64,000 nt of DNA, taken from positions 1,225,390-1,289,389 of the forward strand of contig NZ_JAENHK010000010.1 of NCBI RefSeq assembly GCF_016595215.1, in the 5' to 3' direction. The translations under genes and the position numbers were made by a program. The notes below the pieces were generated by a model. It searched no databases, was not told the DNA's origin, and worked only from the letters and a program-made list of their open reading frames with translations. Positions 34,285-43,551 of the stretch are shown here, piece by piece; position 1 is the first letter of the stretch; every line of letters starts with the position of its first letter. This DNA comes from Chryseobacterium paridis. Its GTDB lineage: Bacteria > Bacteroidota > Bacteroidia > Flavobacteriales > Weeksellaceae.

Positions 34285-36270
34285 TTATAATAAATTATCA
34301 TCAACTATATTCGGAAGCGTAACCTTTAAATTAGGCTCTACCTCCATAGCTCTTTTAATAGCGAAAATTGCACCCTCATTTCTTGCCCAACTTCTTCTTG
34401 AAATTCCATTATTAACATCCCAGAAAAGCATAGATTTCAATCTTCTGTCCGCTTCATCACTTCCATCTAATAGCATTCCAAAACCTCCATTGATTACTTC
34501 TCCCCATCCAACTCCACCACCATTGTGAATAGAAACCCAGGTTGCTCCACGGAAGCTGTCTCCAATTACATTGTGAATAGCCATGTCTGCAGTAAATCTT
34601 GAACCATCATAGATATTGGATGTCTCTCTGTAAGGAGAATCTGTTCCTGATACATCATGATGGTCTCTTCCTAATACTACAGGTCCAATCTCTCCATTTT
34701 TTATAGCCTTGTTGAATGCCTCTGCAATTTTCATTCTCCCTTCCGCATCGGCATACAGGATTCGAGCCTGAGAGCCCACTACCAATTTATTTTCCTGAGC
34801 CCCTTTTATCCATTGGATATTATCTTTCATTTGCTGCTGGATTTCTTCAGGAGAATTTTGCTGAATCTCTTCTAAAACCTGACATGCAATATCATCTGTT
34901 TTTTGCAGATCTTCTGGTTTTCCACTTGTACAAACCCAACGGAATGGTCCAAATCCATAATCAAAACACATTGGTCCCATAATATCCTGAACATAACTAG
35001 GGAATTTAAATTCTCTGCCTAAAGTAGGGTTCTCTGCCATTACATCTGCTCCTGCTCGGGAAGCTTCTAATAAAAAGGCATTTCCATAATCAAAGAAATA
35101 AGTTCCTTTTTCTGTATGTTTATTAATAGCTGCAGCATGTCTTCGTAAAGTCTCCTGAACTTTTTCTTTGAACAATTCAGGGTTTTCAGCCATCATTATA
35201 TTAGACTCCTCAAAACTTTGCCCTACAGGATAATACCCTCCTGCCCAAGGATTATGAAGTGATGTCTGATCCGAACCAATATCAATTCTTAAATTTTCCT
35301 GATCAAATTTTTCCCATACCTCAACTATATTTCCAAGATAAGCCAAAGAAACGGTTTCTTTATTTTCCTGAGCTTTTCTTACTCTGGTTACCAATTCATC
35401 TACATTCTCGTGAATTTCATTGACCCACTTCTGATCATGACGGATCTTGGTAATCTTAGGATTTACTTCAGCACAAACTGTAATACAGCCAGCAATATTT
35501 CCTGCTTTAGGTTGTGCTCCACTCATCCCTCCCAATCCTGAAGTCACGAAAAGCCCTCCTTGAGTTTCTTTTTTAATTTTTCTGAAAGCATTCAATACGG
35601 TAATAGTTGTTCCATGAACAATCCCTTGAGGGCCGATATACATATAACTTCCAGCCGTCATTTGACCATATTGAGAAACTCCAAGTGCATTGAATTTTTC
35701 CCAATCATCCGGTTTTGAATAATTCGGGATCACCATTCCATTCGTTACTACTACTCTAGGTGCATCTTTGTGAGAAGGAAATAATCCCATTGGATGTCCT
35801 GAATACATAGTTAAAGTCTGCTCATCCGTCATTTCAGATAAGTATTTCATCGTCAAAAGATACTGTGCCCAGTTTTGAAAAACAGCACCATTTCCACCAT
35901 AAGTAACTAATTCATGAGGATGCTGAGCCACTGCATAATCCAAATTATTCTGAATCATCAGCATAATAGATTTTGCCTGTTCAGATTTTCCAGGATAATC
36001 AGTGATCGGTCTCGCTTTCATTTCATAATCCGGACGAAAACGATACATATAAATTCTACCATACTTCTCTAGTTCTTCTCTAAACTCTGGTAATAATTCA
36101 GCATGAAACTTTGGATCGAAATAACGTAAAGCATTCTTCAATGCCAGTTTTTTCTCTTCTTCTCCTAAAATTTCTTTGCGTTTAGGAGCATGATTGATAT
36201 TCGTTTCGTATGGTTTAGCTTGTGGTAATTGATTAGGTATACCTTGTTGTATCTGTTCTTGGAAAGTCAT
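34285..36270 (-). CDS. hutU: Urocanate hydratase
   Basis: A 661-residue urocanate hydratase, which converts urocanate to imidazolonepropionate in histidine breakdown using NAD as an electrophile. Diagnostic segments include YMYIGPQGIVHGT, TSGLGGMSGAQPKAGNIAG (with the NAD-binding Gly loop), GSDQTSLHNP and DVMAENPTLGREF. It is about 100 residues longer than the E. coli/Pseudomonas enzyme, which fits the long-form family seen in Bacteroidetes. No other hut genes lie in the window, so it is not in a local hut operon. Confidence 0.94.
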   Translation of the reverse strand: MTFQEQIQQGIPNQLPQAKPYETNINHAPKRKEILGEEEKKLALKNALRYFDPKFHAELLPEFREELEKYGRIYMYRFRPDYEMKARPITDYPGKSEQAKSIMLMIQNNLDYAVAQHPHELVTYGGNGAVFQNWAQYLLTMKYLSEMTDEQTLTMYSGHPMGLFPSHKDAPRVVVTNGMVIPNYSKPDDWEKFNALGVSQYGQMTAGSYMYIGPQGIVHGTTITVLNAFRKIKKETQGGLFVTSGLGGMSGAQPKAGNIAGCITVCAEVNPKITKIRHDQKWVNEIHENVDELVTRVRKAQENKETVSLAYLGNIVEVWEKFDQENLRIDIGSDQTSLHNPWAGGYYPVGQSFEESNIMMAENPELFKEKVQETLRRHAAAINKHTEKGTYFFDYGNAFLLEASRAGADVMAENPTLGREFKFPSYVQDIMGPMCFDYGFGPFRWVCTSGKPEDLQKTDDIACQVLEEIQQNSPEEIQQQMKDNIQWIKGAQENKLVVGSQARILYADAEGRMKIAEAFNKAIKNGEIGPVVLGRDHHDVSGTDSPYRETSNIYDGSRFTADMAIHNVIGDSFRGATWVSIHNGGGVGWGEVINGGFGMLLDGSDEADRRLKSMLFWDVNNGISRRSWARNEGAIFAIKRAMEVEPNLKVTLPNIVDDNLL

Positions 36271-36345
36271 TATATTAAATTCTGCGTTTAAAATTCAAAG
36301 TTTTAAAGATATTCAAATTAGAAAATATAATGCAAAGAAAACATG

Positions 36346-36414
36346 AAAAATTCCCCTCCTTCGGAGGGGTGATTACTAAAATTTAAATAAATTTTAGTAA
36401 TCGAGGTGGTTAAA
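36346..36414. repeat. Composite palindromic element, left copy
   Basis: Order on the plus strand: AAAAATTC CCCTCC-TTC-GGAGGGG, then a perfect 14-bp-arm hairpin (ATTACTAAAATTTA / TAAATTTTAGTAAT, 36372-36401), then CGAGGTGGTTAAA. The right copy at 36857-36914 has the same order in inverted orientation. The stop codon and last five residues of the DUF559 pseudogene lie inside this element. Confidence 0.85.
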
Positions 36415-36824
36415 ACGATAATGATATATTATAAAATTCTCCAACTCTTTCATCACAACAGTTAAATTATTATTAACATCAAAATCAGTAATTCTAAAGA
36501 CCAACAGTCCAAAGGACCCGAGATATTCTTGCCGTATACGATCATAATCCACTTTCTTATCATGACTAGATCTATCAATTTCAACAACCATCCCTAACGT
36601 TTTTAAATAAAAGTTTACGATATAGCCACCAATTATTCTTTGTCTATCAAAATCAATATGATAAAAAGATCTTGCACGAACCTGTTTCCAGAAAGTACTT
36701 CTCCTAAAATTCCGGCTTTGCGTTTATCTTTTAGTAGAAACTTCAAGTTTGGATTATAAGGCAAGTTTTCAACAAAATTTCTACGGATGGGAATTCCGTG
36801 GATTTGGGTAAGGATTTGATTCAT
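36394..36824 (-). pseudogene. DUF559 endonuclease-domain gene, frameshifted
   Basis: Two overlapping-strand frames together make one DUF559 (Vsr/PD-(D/E)XK-like) protein. The first part runs from ATG 36824 to GILGEVL. The second resumes as WKQVRARSFYHIDFDRQRIIGGYIV, then LGMVVEIDRSSHD and YLGSFGLLVFRITDFDVNNN. One T appears to be missing in the run at about 36691-36695 (expected VLFWKQ, actual VLSGNR), which ends translation early. Key residues of the nuclease fold (E-I-D, H) remain. It is flanked by inverted composite repeats, suggesting a mobile or repeat-associated unit. Confidence 0.85.
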
Positions 36825-36856
36825 ATTTGTGTTTTTATAAAAATAGCAATTTCTTT

Positions 36857-36914
36857 TTAAACCACCCCCGCTTCTGCTCAAAGCAGAAGCCCCCTCCAAG
36901 GGAGGAGAATTTTT
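36857..36914. repeat. Composite palindromic element, right copy (inverted)
   Basis: Read on the minus strand it gives AAAAATTC TCCTCC-CTT-GGAGGGG, then a perfect 9-bp hairpin (GCTTCTGCT / AGCAGAAGC, 36870-36890), then CGGGGGTGGTTTAAA. The ends match the left copy base for base, but the central hairpin is an unrelated sequence. Confidence 0.85.
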
Positions 36915-36937
36915 CCTTCGTTTTATAAAATAAAAAA

Positions 36938-36959
36938 ACCTTACTGAATTAAGTAAGGT
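36938..36959 (-). terminator. Terminator of the acidic-protein gene
   Basis: Stem ACCTTACT / AGTAAGGT with a 6-nt loop and a T7 run on the minus strand, 25 bp past the stop. Confidence 0.82.
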
Positions 36960-36983
36960 ATAATTGATATCGTTATATTATCT

Positions 36984-37277
36984 TTATGTAAGAACATCAT
37001 CATTCTCTTCTTCATGATCGTCCTCGTTATCACTCGTACTCCAATAATTATTCTCTTCATCTTCTGAACCAATTTCCTCCATATCATTATCCTCGTCTGA
37101 ACCGGGAACATCAAGATCCATTTCCATCTCGTAATCACCTTCATTTTCATTAAGAATAGGATTTCCATCTCCATCCAGCGGAATATGCTTTTCCTTATTA
37201 AAGAAATCTTCATTTGGATTATAATCCATTTCTTTTAACCTTCTATTTTGCTCGTTGATATTGTCTTCTGGTACCAT
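36984..37277 (-). CDS. Hypothetical acidic protein (97 aa)
   Basis: A small, very acidic cytoplasmic protein. The N-terminal half (RRLKEMDYNPNEDFFNKEKHIPLDGDG in outline) looks ordered, and the second half is an Asp/Glu/Asn-rich tail (GSDEDNDMEEIGSEDEENN). An overlapping Ile/Met/Arg-rich frame in the same region is a shadow. I know of no function. It has its own terminator; the upstream gene is a 2-hydroxyacid dehydrogenase 54 bp away. Confidence 0.7.
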   Translation of the reverse strand: MVPEDNINEQNRRLKEMDYNPNEDFFNKEKHIPLDGDGNPILNENEGDYEMEMDLDVPGSDEDNDMEEIGSEDEENNYWSTSDNEDDHEEENDDVLT

Positions 37278-37331
37278 ATTATTAGTATTTAGTGTTGGAT
37301 ATTACAGAACAAAAATAATTCCAAGTTTTAT

Positions 37332-38309
37332 TTAATGATTAGAATAAACCTCAGGATTTACACAATGTGGCATTTTTTCTCCTTTTGAAAATGCAATAAT
37401 GTTTTCAGCTGCTAATTTTGCCATTCCGTTTCTGGCTTCTATTGTAGCTGAACCTATATGCGGAAATATACAAACATTTGAAAGCCCTAAAATTGGATCA
37501 TCTTTCAGGATTGGTTCAGGATTGGTAACATCCAGACCAGCTCCCCAGATTTTCTTCCCAATTAATGCTTCGTATAAATCAGTTTGGTTATGAAAGCCTC
37601 CTCGCGCAGTATTTATAAAAATAGAATTCGGTTTCATCTTTTCAAATACGGAAAAGTTAAAAAGATTTTTATGCTCGGGGATAAAATTAGCATGAATACT
37701 TAACACATCTGATTGTTCAATAAGCTCATCAAAAGAAACATATTTTGCATTCAGTATTCTCTCAGCTTCTTCATTACGGCTTCTATTGTGATAAATGATA
37801 TCCATATCAAAAGCCTGCAATGATTTTTTTGCCATTTCAAAACCAATTCTTCCAAGCCCAAAAACACCTAAAGTTTTACCATACAATTCCTGACCTAAAG
37901 CATGCAATGGATCAAAGCCTCCCCAATTACCTTCTTTCACTTTCTGATAATTATAACTTGCTCTTCTAGCTACAGATTGCATCAATAAAAAAGCAACATC
38001 AGAAGTAGCTTTACTTAAGACATCCGGTGTATTTCCAACAACTACATTTCTATGAGTAGCTTCTTTAATATCTACATGATCAAAGCCTACAGAGTATAAA
38101 GCAATTGCTTTCACATTAGGGCACTCTTCAAAAAATGTCTTATCAAATGAGACATTTCCTACATTTAAAATAACATCTGCTTTTTTGCAATAGCTGACCC
38201 ACTCTTCATGTGATAAATCTTCATTATTGGGAATACTAACCTCTATTCCTGAATTTTCTAATATTTTCATTCCAATGTCAGGAATTCTTTTATTGATAAA
38301 TACTTTCAT
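37332..38309 (-). CDS. D-2-hydroxyacid dehydrogenase (NAD(P)-dependent)
   Basis: A 325-residue enzyme of the D-isomer-specific 2-hydroxyacid dehydrogenase family (glyoxylate/hydroxypyruvate reductase-like). The NAD-binding motif GVFGLGRIG is near 147-155. The catalytic residues are Arg in NTARGG, Glu in TNPEPILKDDP and His in FPHIGSAT. The N-terminal substrate lobe is complete. Substrate could be glyoxylate, hydroxypyruvate or another 2-oxoacid. Confidence 0.9.
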   Translation of the reverse strand: MKVFINKRIPDIGMKILENSGIEVSIPNNEDLSHEEWVSYCKKADVILNVGNVSFDKTFFEECPNVKAIALYSVGFDHVDIKEATHRNVVVGNTPDVLSKATSDVAFLLMQSVARRASYNYQKVKEGNWGGFDPLHALGQELYGKTLGVFGLGRIGFEMAKKSLQAFDMDIIYHNRSRNEEAERILNAKYVSFDELIEQSDVLSIHANFIPEHKNLFNFSVFEKMKPNSIFINTARGGFHNQTDLYEALIGKKIWGAGLDVTNPEPILKDDPILGLSNVCIFPHIGSATIEARNGMAKLAAENIIAFSKGEKMPHCVNPEVYSNH

Positions 38310-38465
38310 TTTTTATCTTTTTCATCCCACTTCTTATACTTGTTGAAGCTTTCAATTATACTATTAAAAATCTCTGTGAAATATTATTAAAAAAACGATC
38401 CGAAAACATTTGCATCTGTGAAATGAATAGACAGTATTATAGAAATACCGGATTACAATTTTGAT

Positions 38466-38858
38466 CTATTTTAAACGGATCAATTCTCCCTTTCTTTTGA
38501 CAATATTTTTATAATCCCATTGAATTGCTCTTGATTTTTTCACCCACCGCAACAAATCAACTTCATTAATCTCCTCTTTTGAAGCATATCTCTTTTCCGC
38601 GGCCTTAAATGTCCCTTCAGTTTTTAAGTCCTTTTCATCAAAGGATTGACCACTCCAAAATAATAGACGTACAGAGTCTTTCAATTTACTGTACCCTACA
38701 ACGGGATTTCCTTCCAGGAACCAAACCGGATGCCTATGCCATATTTTATTCTCAGCATCATGCAATTCCCCATCTATAATAGAAGACAATAATGTACAGA
38801 TATCCTGATCTGATTTCATTTGTTGATTATTATAATCTATTATATCAGGATGTATCAT
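38466..38858 (-). CDS. DUF1801-like (YdhG-type) protein
   Basis: A 130-residue soluble protein. The pattern NKIWHRHPVWFLEGNPVVGYSKLKDSVRLLFWSGQSF (outline: HPVWF, NPVVGYS, VRLLFWSG) followed by an EINEVDLLRWVKKSRAIQWDY helix resembles the DUF1801/YdhG fold, a frataxin-like alpha/beta domain of unknown role. It starts 2 bp after the pcm stop, so the two are co-transcribed. Family call moderately sure; function unknown. Confidence 0.7.
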   Translation of the reverse strand: MIHPDIIDYNNQQMKSDQDICTLLSSIIDGELHDAENKIWHRHPVWFLEGNPVVGYSKLKDSVRLLFWSGQSFDEKDLKTEGTFKAAEKRYASKEEINEVDLLRWVKKSRAIQWDYKNIVKRKGELIRLK

Positions 38859-38860
38859 AT

Positions 38861-39514
38861 TTATGTATTGGTATTATTAAGCATTGGAACAAATTTATAC
38901 ATTCCAAATTCCTCTTTTTCAATCTCCGTTGGAGAGATTTTTGTAAATCTGTATAATACCTGCTCATCAGTTGGCCCCAATGGAATAACCATTTTCCCAC
39001 CCACTTTTAATTGTTTTAATAATTCTGTTGGCAATACAGATGCTCCACAAGTTACGATGATCTTATCAAATGGTGCAAAGGTTGGTAACCCGGCAAAACC
39101 ATCACCAAAACTCTGAAATTTGGGAAAAAGATGAAGTTCTCTTAATTTTTTCTTTGAAAAATCAAATAAATCTTTCTGTCTCTCTACTGTATACACCAGG
39201 GCCTTCATTGTCAACAAAACCGCTGTCTGATATCCACAGCCTGTCCCAATTTCAAGGATTTTCTCTCCTGGAGTTACTTGTAAAAGCTCTGATTGCTCGG
39301 CAACCGTTGAGGGATGCGAAATGGTTTGATGAGCCAGAATGGGAAAAGCCCGGTCTTCATAGGCAAAATCTTCAAAAATACTTTCAATAAAAAGATGTCT
39401 TGGAACTTCATTCATTGCCGAAAGTACATTCTTATCCGTAATCCCTATTCTTTGTTGAAGGTATTCAACTAAAATTTTTCTTTTTCCTTTATGTACAAAC
39501 GAATCGTGCGTCAT
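38861..39514 (-). CDS. pcm: Protein-L-isoaspartate O-methyltransferase
   Basis: A 217-residue SAM-dependent enzyme that methylates L-isoaspartyl residues to start protein repair. Hallmarks are the N-terminal VPRHLFI, the AHQTISHPSTVA stretch before the SAM fold, motif I EIGTGCGYQTAVL and the GDGFAGLPTFAPFDKIIVTCGA segment. Length matches bacterial Pcm. It is followed at 2 bp by the DUF1801-like gene and divergent from an oxidoreductase gene. Confidence 0.93.
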   Translation of the reverse strand: MTHDSFVHKGKRKILVEYLQQRIGITDKNVLSAMNEVPRHLFIESIFEDFAYEDRAFPILAHQTISHPSTVAEQSELLQVTPGEKILEIGTGCGYQTAVLLTMKALVYTVERQKDLFDFSKKKLRELHLFPKFQSFGDGFAGLPTFAPFDKIIVTCGASVLPTELLKQLKVGGKMVIPLGPTDEQVLYRFTKISPTEIEKEEFGMYKFVPMLNNTNT

Positions 39515-39679
39515 TAGATAGTAATAGTAGTTATTAGGTTACTTGTGCTAGTTTCTCACAAAAATAAGAATTAGATTTTAGATTTCAGGAAACCTTCGGG
39601 ACTTTTGCTGATTAAAGTCAAAAGTCTTTTATCTAAAATATCATACCTAATTTATATCTTTACAAAAATTTAAAAAGCT

Positions 39680-40642
39680 ATGTTGAAAGCAGGTTTGGTA
39701 GGTGCCGGACATTTGGGAAAAATACATTTAAAACTTCTTAACCAATCAGAAAGGTATGATTTTGTAGGTTTCCATGACAAAGATGTAGAAAACGGAAAAA
39801 AATTAGAAACTGAATTTGGGTATAAATATTTCGAAAATTTTGATGATCTTCTGGATCAGATCGATATGCTGGATATTGTAACCCCAACCGTTTACCATTA
39901 TGATTATGCTTTAAAAGCCATTGAAAAAGGACTGCATTTTTTCATTGAAAAACCGGTTACCCAAACACTTCAACAAGCAGAAGAAATCCTTTATAAATGT
40001 CGTGAAAATGGCATCAAAGCTCAGGTAGGACATGTTGAAAGGTACAATCCAGCTTTTATGGCAACAAAGGAATACATTAACAATCCAATGTTCATTGAAA
40101 TCCACCGCCTTGCTGAATTCAATCCCCGTGGAACAGATGTTTCTGTCGTGCTGGATTTGATGATACATGATCTGGATATTTTATTAAGCATGGTGAAGTC
40201 TAAAGTAAAAGTTATCCATGCCAGCGGTGTTTGTGTCGTAAGCAAAACTCCGGATATTGCGAATGCCAGAATTGAATTTGAAAATGGATGTGTTGCCAAT
40301 CTTACTACTTCAAGAATTTCTATGAAGGCCATGAGAAAAAGCCGTTTCTTTCAGAAAGACGCGTATATCTCCGTTGATTTCCTTGAGAAAAAAGCAGAAG
40401 TAATCAGAATGAAAGATGCTCCAGAGACACCTACTCCATTTGATATGATCATTGAAAATGCGGATGGTGAAAAGAACCAGATCTTATTTGAATATCCAAA
40501 TATCCAACCTAACAATGCTATTCTTGATGAACTCAATTCATTTGCAGATTCCATCACAGAAAATAAAAATGTAGAAGTGTCATTGGAAGATGGAACGGAA
40601 GCGTTGAAAGTAGCTTTAGAGATTATGAAGTTAATAAGCTAA
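39680..40642 (+). CDS. Gfo/Idh/MocA-family oxidoreductase
   Basis: A 320-residue NAD(P)-dependent enzyme. The N-terminal Rossmann motif is VGAGHLGKIH (about 7-16), the catalytic-region EKP occurs in HFFIEKPVTQT, and the C-terminal alpha/beta domain carries VLDLMIHDLDILLSMV with the His-Asp pair typical of the family. Substrates in the family range from sugars to biliverdin. Monocistronic between pcm and a GH5 gene, with a terminator. Confidence 0.88.
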   Translation: MLKAGLVGAGHLGKIHLKLLNQSERYDFVGFHDKDVENGKKLETEFGYKYFENFDDLLDQIDMLDIVTPTVYHYDYALKAIEKGLHFFIEKPVTQTLQQAEEILYKCRENGIKAQVGHVERYNPAFMATKEYINNPMFIEIHRLAEFNPRGTDVSVVLDLMIHDLDILLSMVKSKVKVIHASGVCVVSKTPDIANARIEFENGCVANLTTSRISMKAMRKSRFFQKDAYISVDFLEKKAEVIRMKDAPETPTPFDMIIENADGEKNQILFEYPNIQPNNAILDELNSFADSITENKNVEVSLEDGTEALKVALEIMKLIS

Positions 40643-40666
40643 TTAACAGTTAATATAAAATAGATT

Positions 40667-40699
40667 TCCTCTTTAAATGATTCACATATTTAAAGAGGA
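40667..40699 (+). terminator. Terminator after Gfo/Idh/MocA gene
   Basis: 12-bp stem TCCTCTTTAAAT / ATTTAAAGAGGA with a 9-nt loop followed by TTTTTAATTTT, 24 bp past the stop. Confidence 0.85.
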
Positions 40700-40792
40700 T
40701 TTTTAATTTTAATTCAATATTTTTTAAATATATTTGTCATTAACAAACTTATAATTCTAAAAATAGTCCCATAATCTTATACAATCAAAACT

Positions 40793-42523
40793 ATGAAAAG
40801 AACCATCCTAATGTCCGTACTTTTATTGTCTCAATTTGGGACATCACAATTACTAAAAACGAATGGTCAAAAAATTGTAAATGACAAAGGTGAAAATATC
40901 CAGCTTAAGGGCCTTGGCTTAGGAGGATGGATGCTGCAGGAAGGCTACATGTTGAAAACAGCTGATTTTGCAGGTCCGCAATATAAGATCAAACAGAAAA
41001 TCTCAGAACTGATTGGTGAGGATGGAATGAAAGAATTTTATAAATCCTACTGGAAAAACGGAATTACCAAACAAGACATTGATCTGCTTGCAAAGGCTGG
41101 ATTTAATTCAGTAAGGTTGCCAATGCATTATAATTTATACACTTTACCCATTGAAAAGGAGCCTGTAAAAGGACAGAATACATGGTTAGAAGAAGGTTTT
41201 AAAATGACTGATGACTTGCTAAAATGGTGTGCAGACAATAAAATGTATTTGATTCTGGATCTACATGCACTTCCGGGAGGACAGGGAAATGATGTCAATA
41301 TTTCCGATAATGATAAATCTAAGCCTTCTCTTTGGGATAGTGAGGAGAACCAGAAAAAAACAATTGCTTTCTGGAAAAAGATAGCTGACCGATATAAGAA
41401 TGAACCTTGGATTGGAGGTTATGACCTTATCAACGAACCTAACATCAATTTCACAGGAAAAAACCCCAATGGAACAGACGAAATGTCAAATGCTCCATTG
41501 TGGAAATTTCAAAAAGAAATCACAGAAGCGATTCGCGAAGTTGACAAAAAACACATCATTATTCTTGAGGGAAATGGATGGGGAAACAATTATAATGGAC
41601 TGACTCCTCTTTGGGATAATAATCTAGTATTCAGTTTCCATAAATATTGGAACAATAATGATGATGCGACAATAAAAGGCATACTTGATTTAAGAGAGAA
41701 ACATAATATTCCAATCTGGCTGGGAGAAACCGGAGAAAATTCTAATGTCTGGTTTACAGAATTGATTCAACTGATGAATAAGCATAATATCGGTTATGCT
41801 TTCTGGCCAATGAAGAAGATTGATAATATAGCAGGAATAGCTAACGTAAAAATCACTCCTGAATATCAGAAATTATTGGACTACTGGAAAAATGGTGGTG
41901 AAAAGCCAACAAAAGAGTTTGCTACGAAAGCTTTGATGAAAATTGCTGATAATTACAAATTCAGTAACGTTGAAATTAAAAACGATGTCATTGATGCAAT
42001 GTTCAGACAGACAACAGATGATTCTACAAAACCATTTAAAAATCATGAAGCCCCGGGAAGAGTTTTCGCAACAGATTATGATTTAGGAAGAATCGGCTCT
42101 GCTTATAAGGACAACGATTTCGTAAATCTTTGGGTAAGTGATCCTGCGAAAAGGTCAGAATGGAATTCCGGTAATCAAATGAGAAATGATGGAGTTGATA
42201 TTTATTTGTGTAATGATAAATTGACCAACCGATATTATGTAGGCAAGACTGAAAAAGGAGAATGGCTACAGTATACCATTAACAGTAAAGCAGACAAAGG
42301 ATATACTTTTGACATAAGATATGCGGCTGGCAATGATTCTAAAGTGAGAATTGAAGATGCAGCAGGAAAACAACTGGCTACAGTTTCATTACCATCAACA
42401 GGAGGTAGTAATCAATGGAAAACAATTTCAACCAAAGCCTTAAACCTTAAAAAAGGTGAAAACAAAATCAGGATTATTTTTGAAAGTGATGGAGTCGACC
42501 TCAATTATTTTGAGTTTAAATAA
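40793..42523 (+). CDS. Secreted GH5-type cellulase-family glycosidase with C-terminal CBM
   Basis: A 576-residue secreted enzyme. A signal peptide (about 1-19, SQFGTSQLL) precedes a GH5-like TIM barrel (about 20-370). It has ENIQLKGLGLGGWM, GFNSVRLPMHYN, the acid/base Glu in YDLINEPN and the nucleophile Glu in IWLGETGEN. The C-terminal 110 residues (VGKTEKGEWLQYTINSKADKGYTFDIRYAAGND in outline; ESDGVDLNYFEF) form a CBM6/35-like beta-sandwich. It probably cuts beta-glucans or cellulose outside the cell; the exact glycan is unknown. Confidence 0.9.
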   Translation: MKRTILMSVLLLSQFGTSQLLKTNGQKIVNDKGENIQLKGLGLGGWMLQEGYMLKTADFAGPQYKIKQKISELIGEDGMKEFYKSYWKNGITKQDIDLLAKAGFNSVRLPMHYNLYTLPIEKEPVKGQNTWLEEGFKMTDDLLKWCADNKMYLILDLHALPGGQGNDVNISDNDKSKPSLWDSEENQKKTIAFWKKIADRYKNEPWIGGYDLINEPNINFTGKNPNGTDEMSNAPLWKFQKEITEAIREVDKKHIIILEGNGWGNNYNGLTPLWDNNLVFSFHKYWNNNDDATIKGILDLREKHNIPIWLGETGENSNVWFTELIQLMNKHNIGYAFWPMKKIDNIAGIANVKITPEYQKLLDYWKNGGEKPTKEFATKALMKIADNYKFSNVEIKNDVIDAMFRQTTDDSTKPFKNHEAPGRVFATDYDLGRIGSAYKDNDFVNLWVSDPAKRSEWNSGNQMRNDGVDIYLCNDKLTNRYYVGKTEKGEWLQYTINSKADKGYTFDIRYAAGNDSKVRIEDAAGKQLATVSLPSTGGSNQWKTISTKALNLKKGENKIRIIFESDGVDLNYFEFK

Positions 42524-42540
42524 TAATGATCATAAATTTC

Positions 42541-42572
42541 AAATCCCTTTAGAATCTAAAGGGATTTATTTT
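42541..42572 (+). terminator. Terminator after GH5 gene
   Basis: Stem AAATCCCTTTAGA / TCTAAAGGGATTT (closing loop of a few bases) with TATTTTTT tail, 18 bp past the stop. Confidence 0.88.
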
Positions 42573-42586
42573 TTAAATTTACCCTT

Positions 42587-43465
42587 ATGAAAAAAACAGG
42601 ATTTCTTCTTCTTTTGATCTCGGCATTTAGCTTTGCTCAAACAACTTCATTGGAACAAAAGATCAACTCTATTCTAAATGGTAAAAATGCTACAGTAGGT
42701 GTTTCTGTCTTGAGCATTGAAAATAATTTCAATTACAACAAAAATGGGGAGAAAAAACTTCCGATGCAAAGTGTTTTTAAATTCCACATTGCTTCTGCTG
42801 TTCTAGATTTTGTAGATAAGGGAAAACTCTCATTGGATCAGAAAATCTTAGTCAAAAAATCCGATCTTCTGGATGACACATGGTCTCCAATGCGGGAAAA
42901 GTACCCTGCTGGTAATGTTGAGCTTCCCTTAAGCGAGATTATCGATTTCACCGTTGCCCAAAGTGATAATAATGGATGCGACATCCTTTTACGATTAATT
43001 GGAGGAACATCTACTGTTCAGAAATTCATGAACTCTAAAGGGGTAAAGAATTTCCAGATCAAGTTTAATGAAGAAGAAATGCATAAAGGATGGAACGTCC
43101 AGTATGAAAACTTCAGTACTACTAATTCTATCGTGGAAGTATTAAAAAAGTTTTATCAGGAAAAATTACTTTCAAAAAAATCAACTGCTTATTTGATGAA
43201 AGTAATGCTTGGAACAAAAACCGGAACCAATAAACTGGTTGAACAACTTCCTAAAAATACACCAGTCGCACATAAAACAGGTTCTTCAGGCAAAAATAAA
43301 GAAGGACTTACTGGCGCAGAAAATGATATGGGGATTGTCACTTTACCGAATGGAAAACATTATGCAATAGCTGTATTTGTAAGTAATTCTACTGAAACTG
43401 AAGCGGTAAACTGCAAAATCATTTCAGATCTTTCAAAAGCTGTTTGGGATGATTTTAATAAGTAA
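42587..43465 (+). CDS. Class A beta-lactamase, subclass A2 (CGA/CIA/PER-like)
   Basis: A 292-residue periplasmic serine beta-lactamase. It has a signal peptide (1-17, SFAQ) and the three class A motifs: SVFK (Ser62-Lys65), SDN (126-128) and KTG (230-232). The omega-loop has Glu in NEEEMHKGW rather than the ExxLN form; this EMH pattern and the VQYENFSTTNS that follows are those of subclass A2 enzymes such as PER and the chromosomal CGA/CIA enzymes of Chryseobacterium. It should hydrolyse penicillins and cephalosporins. It is probably an intrinsic chromosomal gene, with no mobile-element marks around it. Confidence 0.93.
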   Translation: MKKTGFLLLLISAFSFAQTTSLEQKINSILNGKNATVGVSVLSIENNFNYNKNGEKKLPMQSVFKFHIASAVLDFVDKGKLSLDQKILVKKSDLLDDTWSPMREKYPAGNVELPLSEIIDFTVAQSDNNGCDILLRLIGGTSTVQKFMNSKGVKNFQIKFNEEEMHKGWNVQYENFSTTNSIVEVLKKFYQEKLLSKKSTAYLMKVMLGTKTGTNKLVEQLPKNTPVAHKTGSSGKNKEGLTGAENDMGIVTLPNGKHYAIAVFVSNSTETEAVNCKIISDLSKAVWDDFNK

Positions 43466-43551
43466 ATTTTAAAGCTTAATTTTAGGCCAAAGAAAAAAGG
43501 TCTTTTGGTATAAAAAACTAAGCTTAATTAACCCCAATCCTATCAATTAAA

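Noticed and set aside
36941..37213. 90-residue Ile/Met/Arg-rich frame
   Set aside because: Shadow of the acidic protein gene in another frame; composition reflects the codons of its Asp/Glu tail.
42587..43465. Beta-lactamase as a mobile resistance gene
   Set aside because: No insertion sequences, integron features or composition shift; related chromosomal A2 enzymes are normal for Chryseobacterium.
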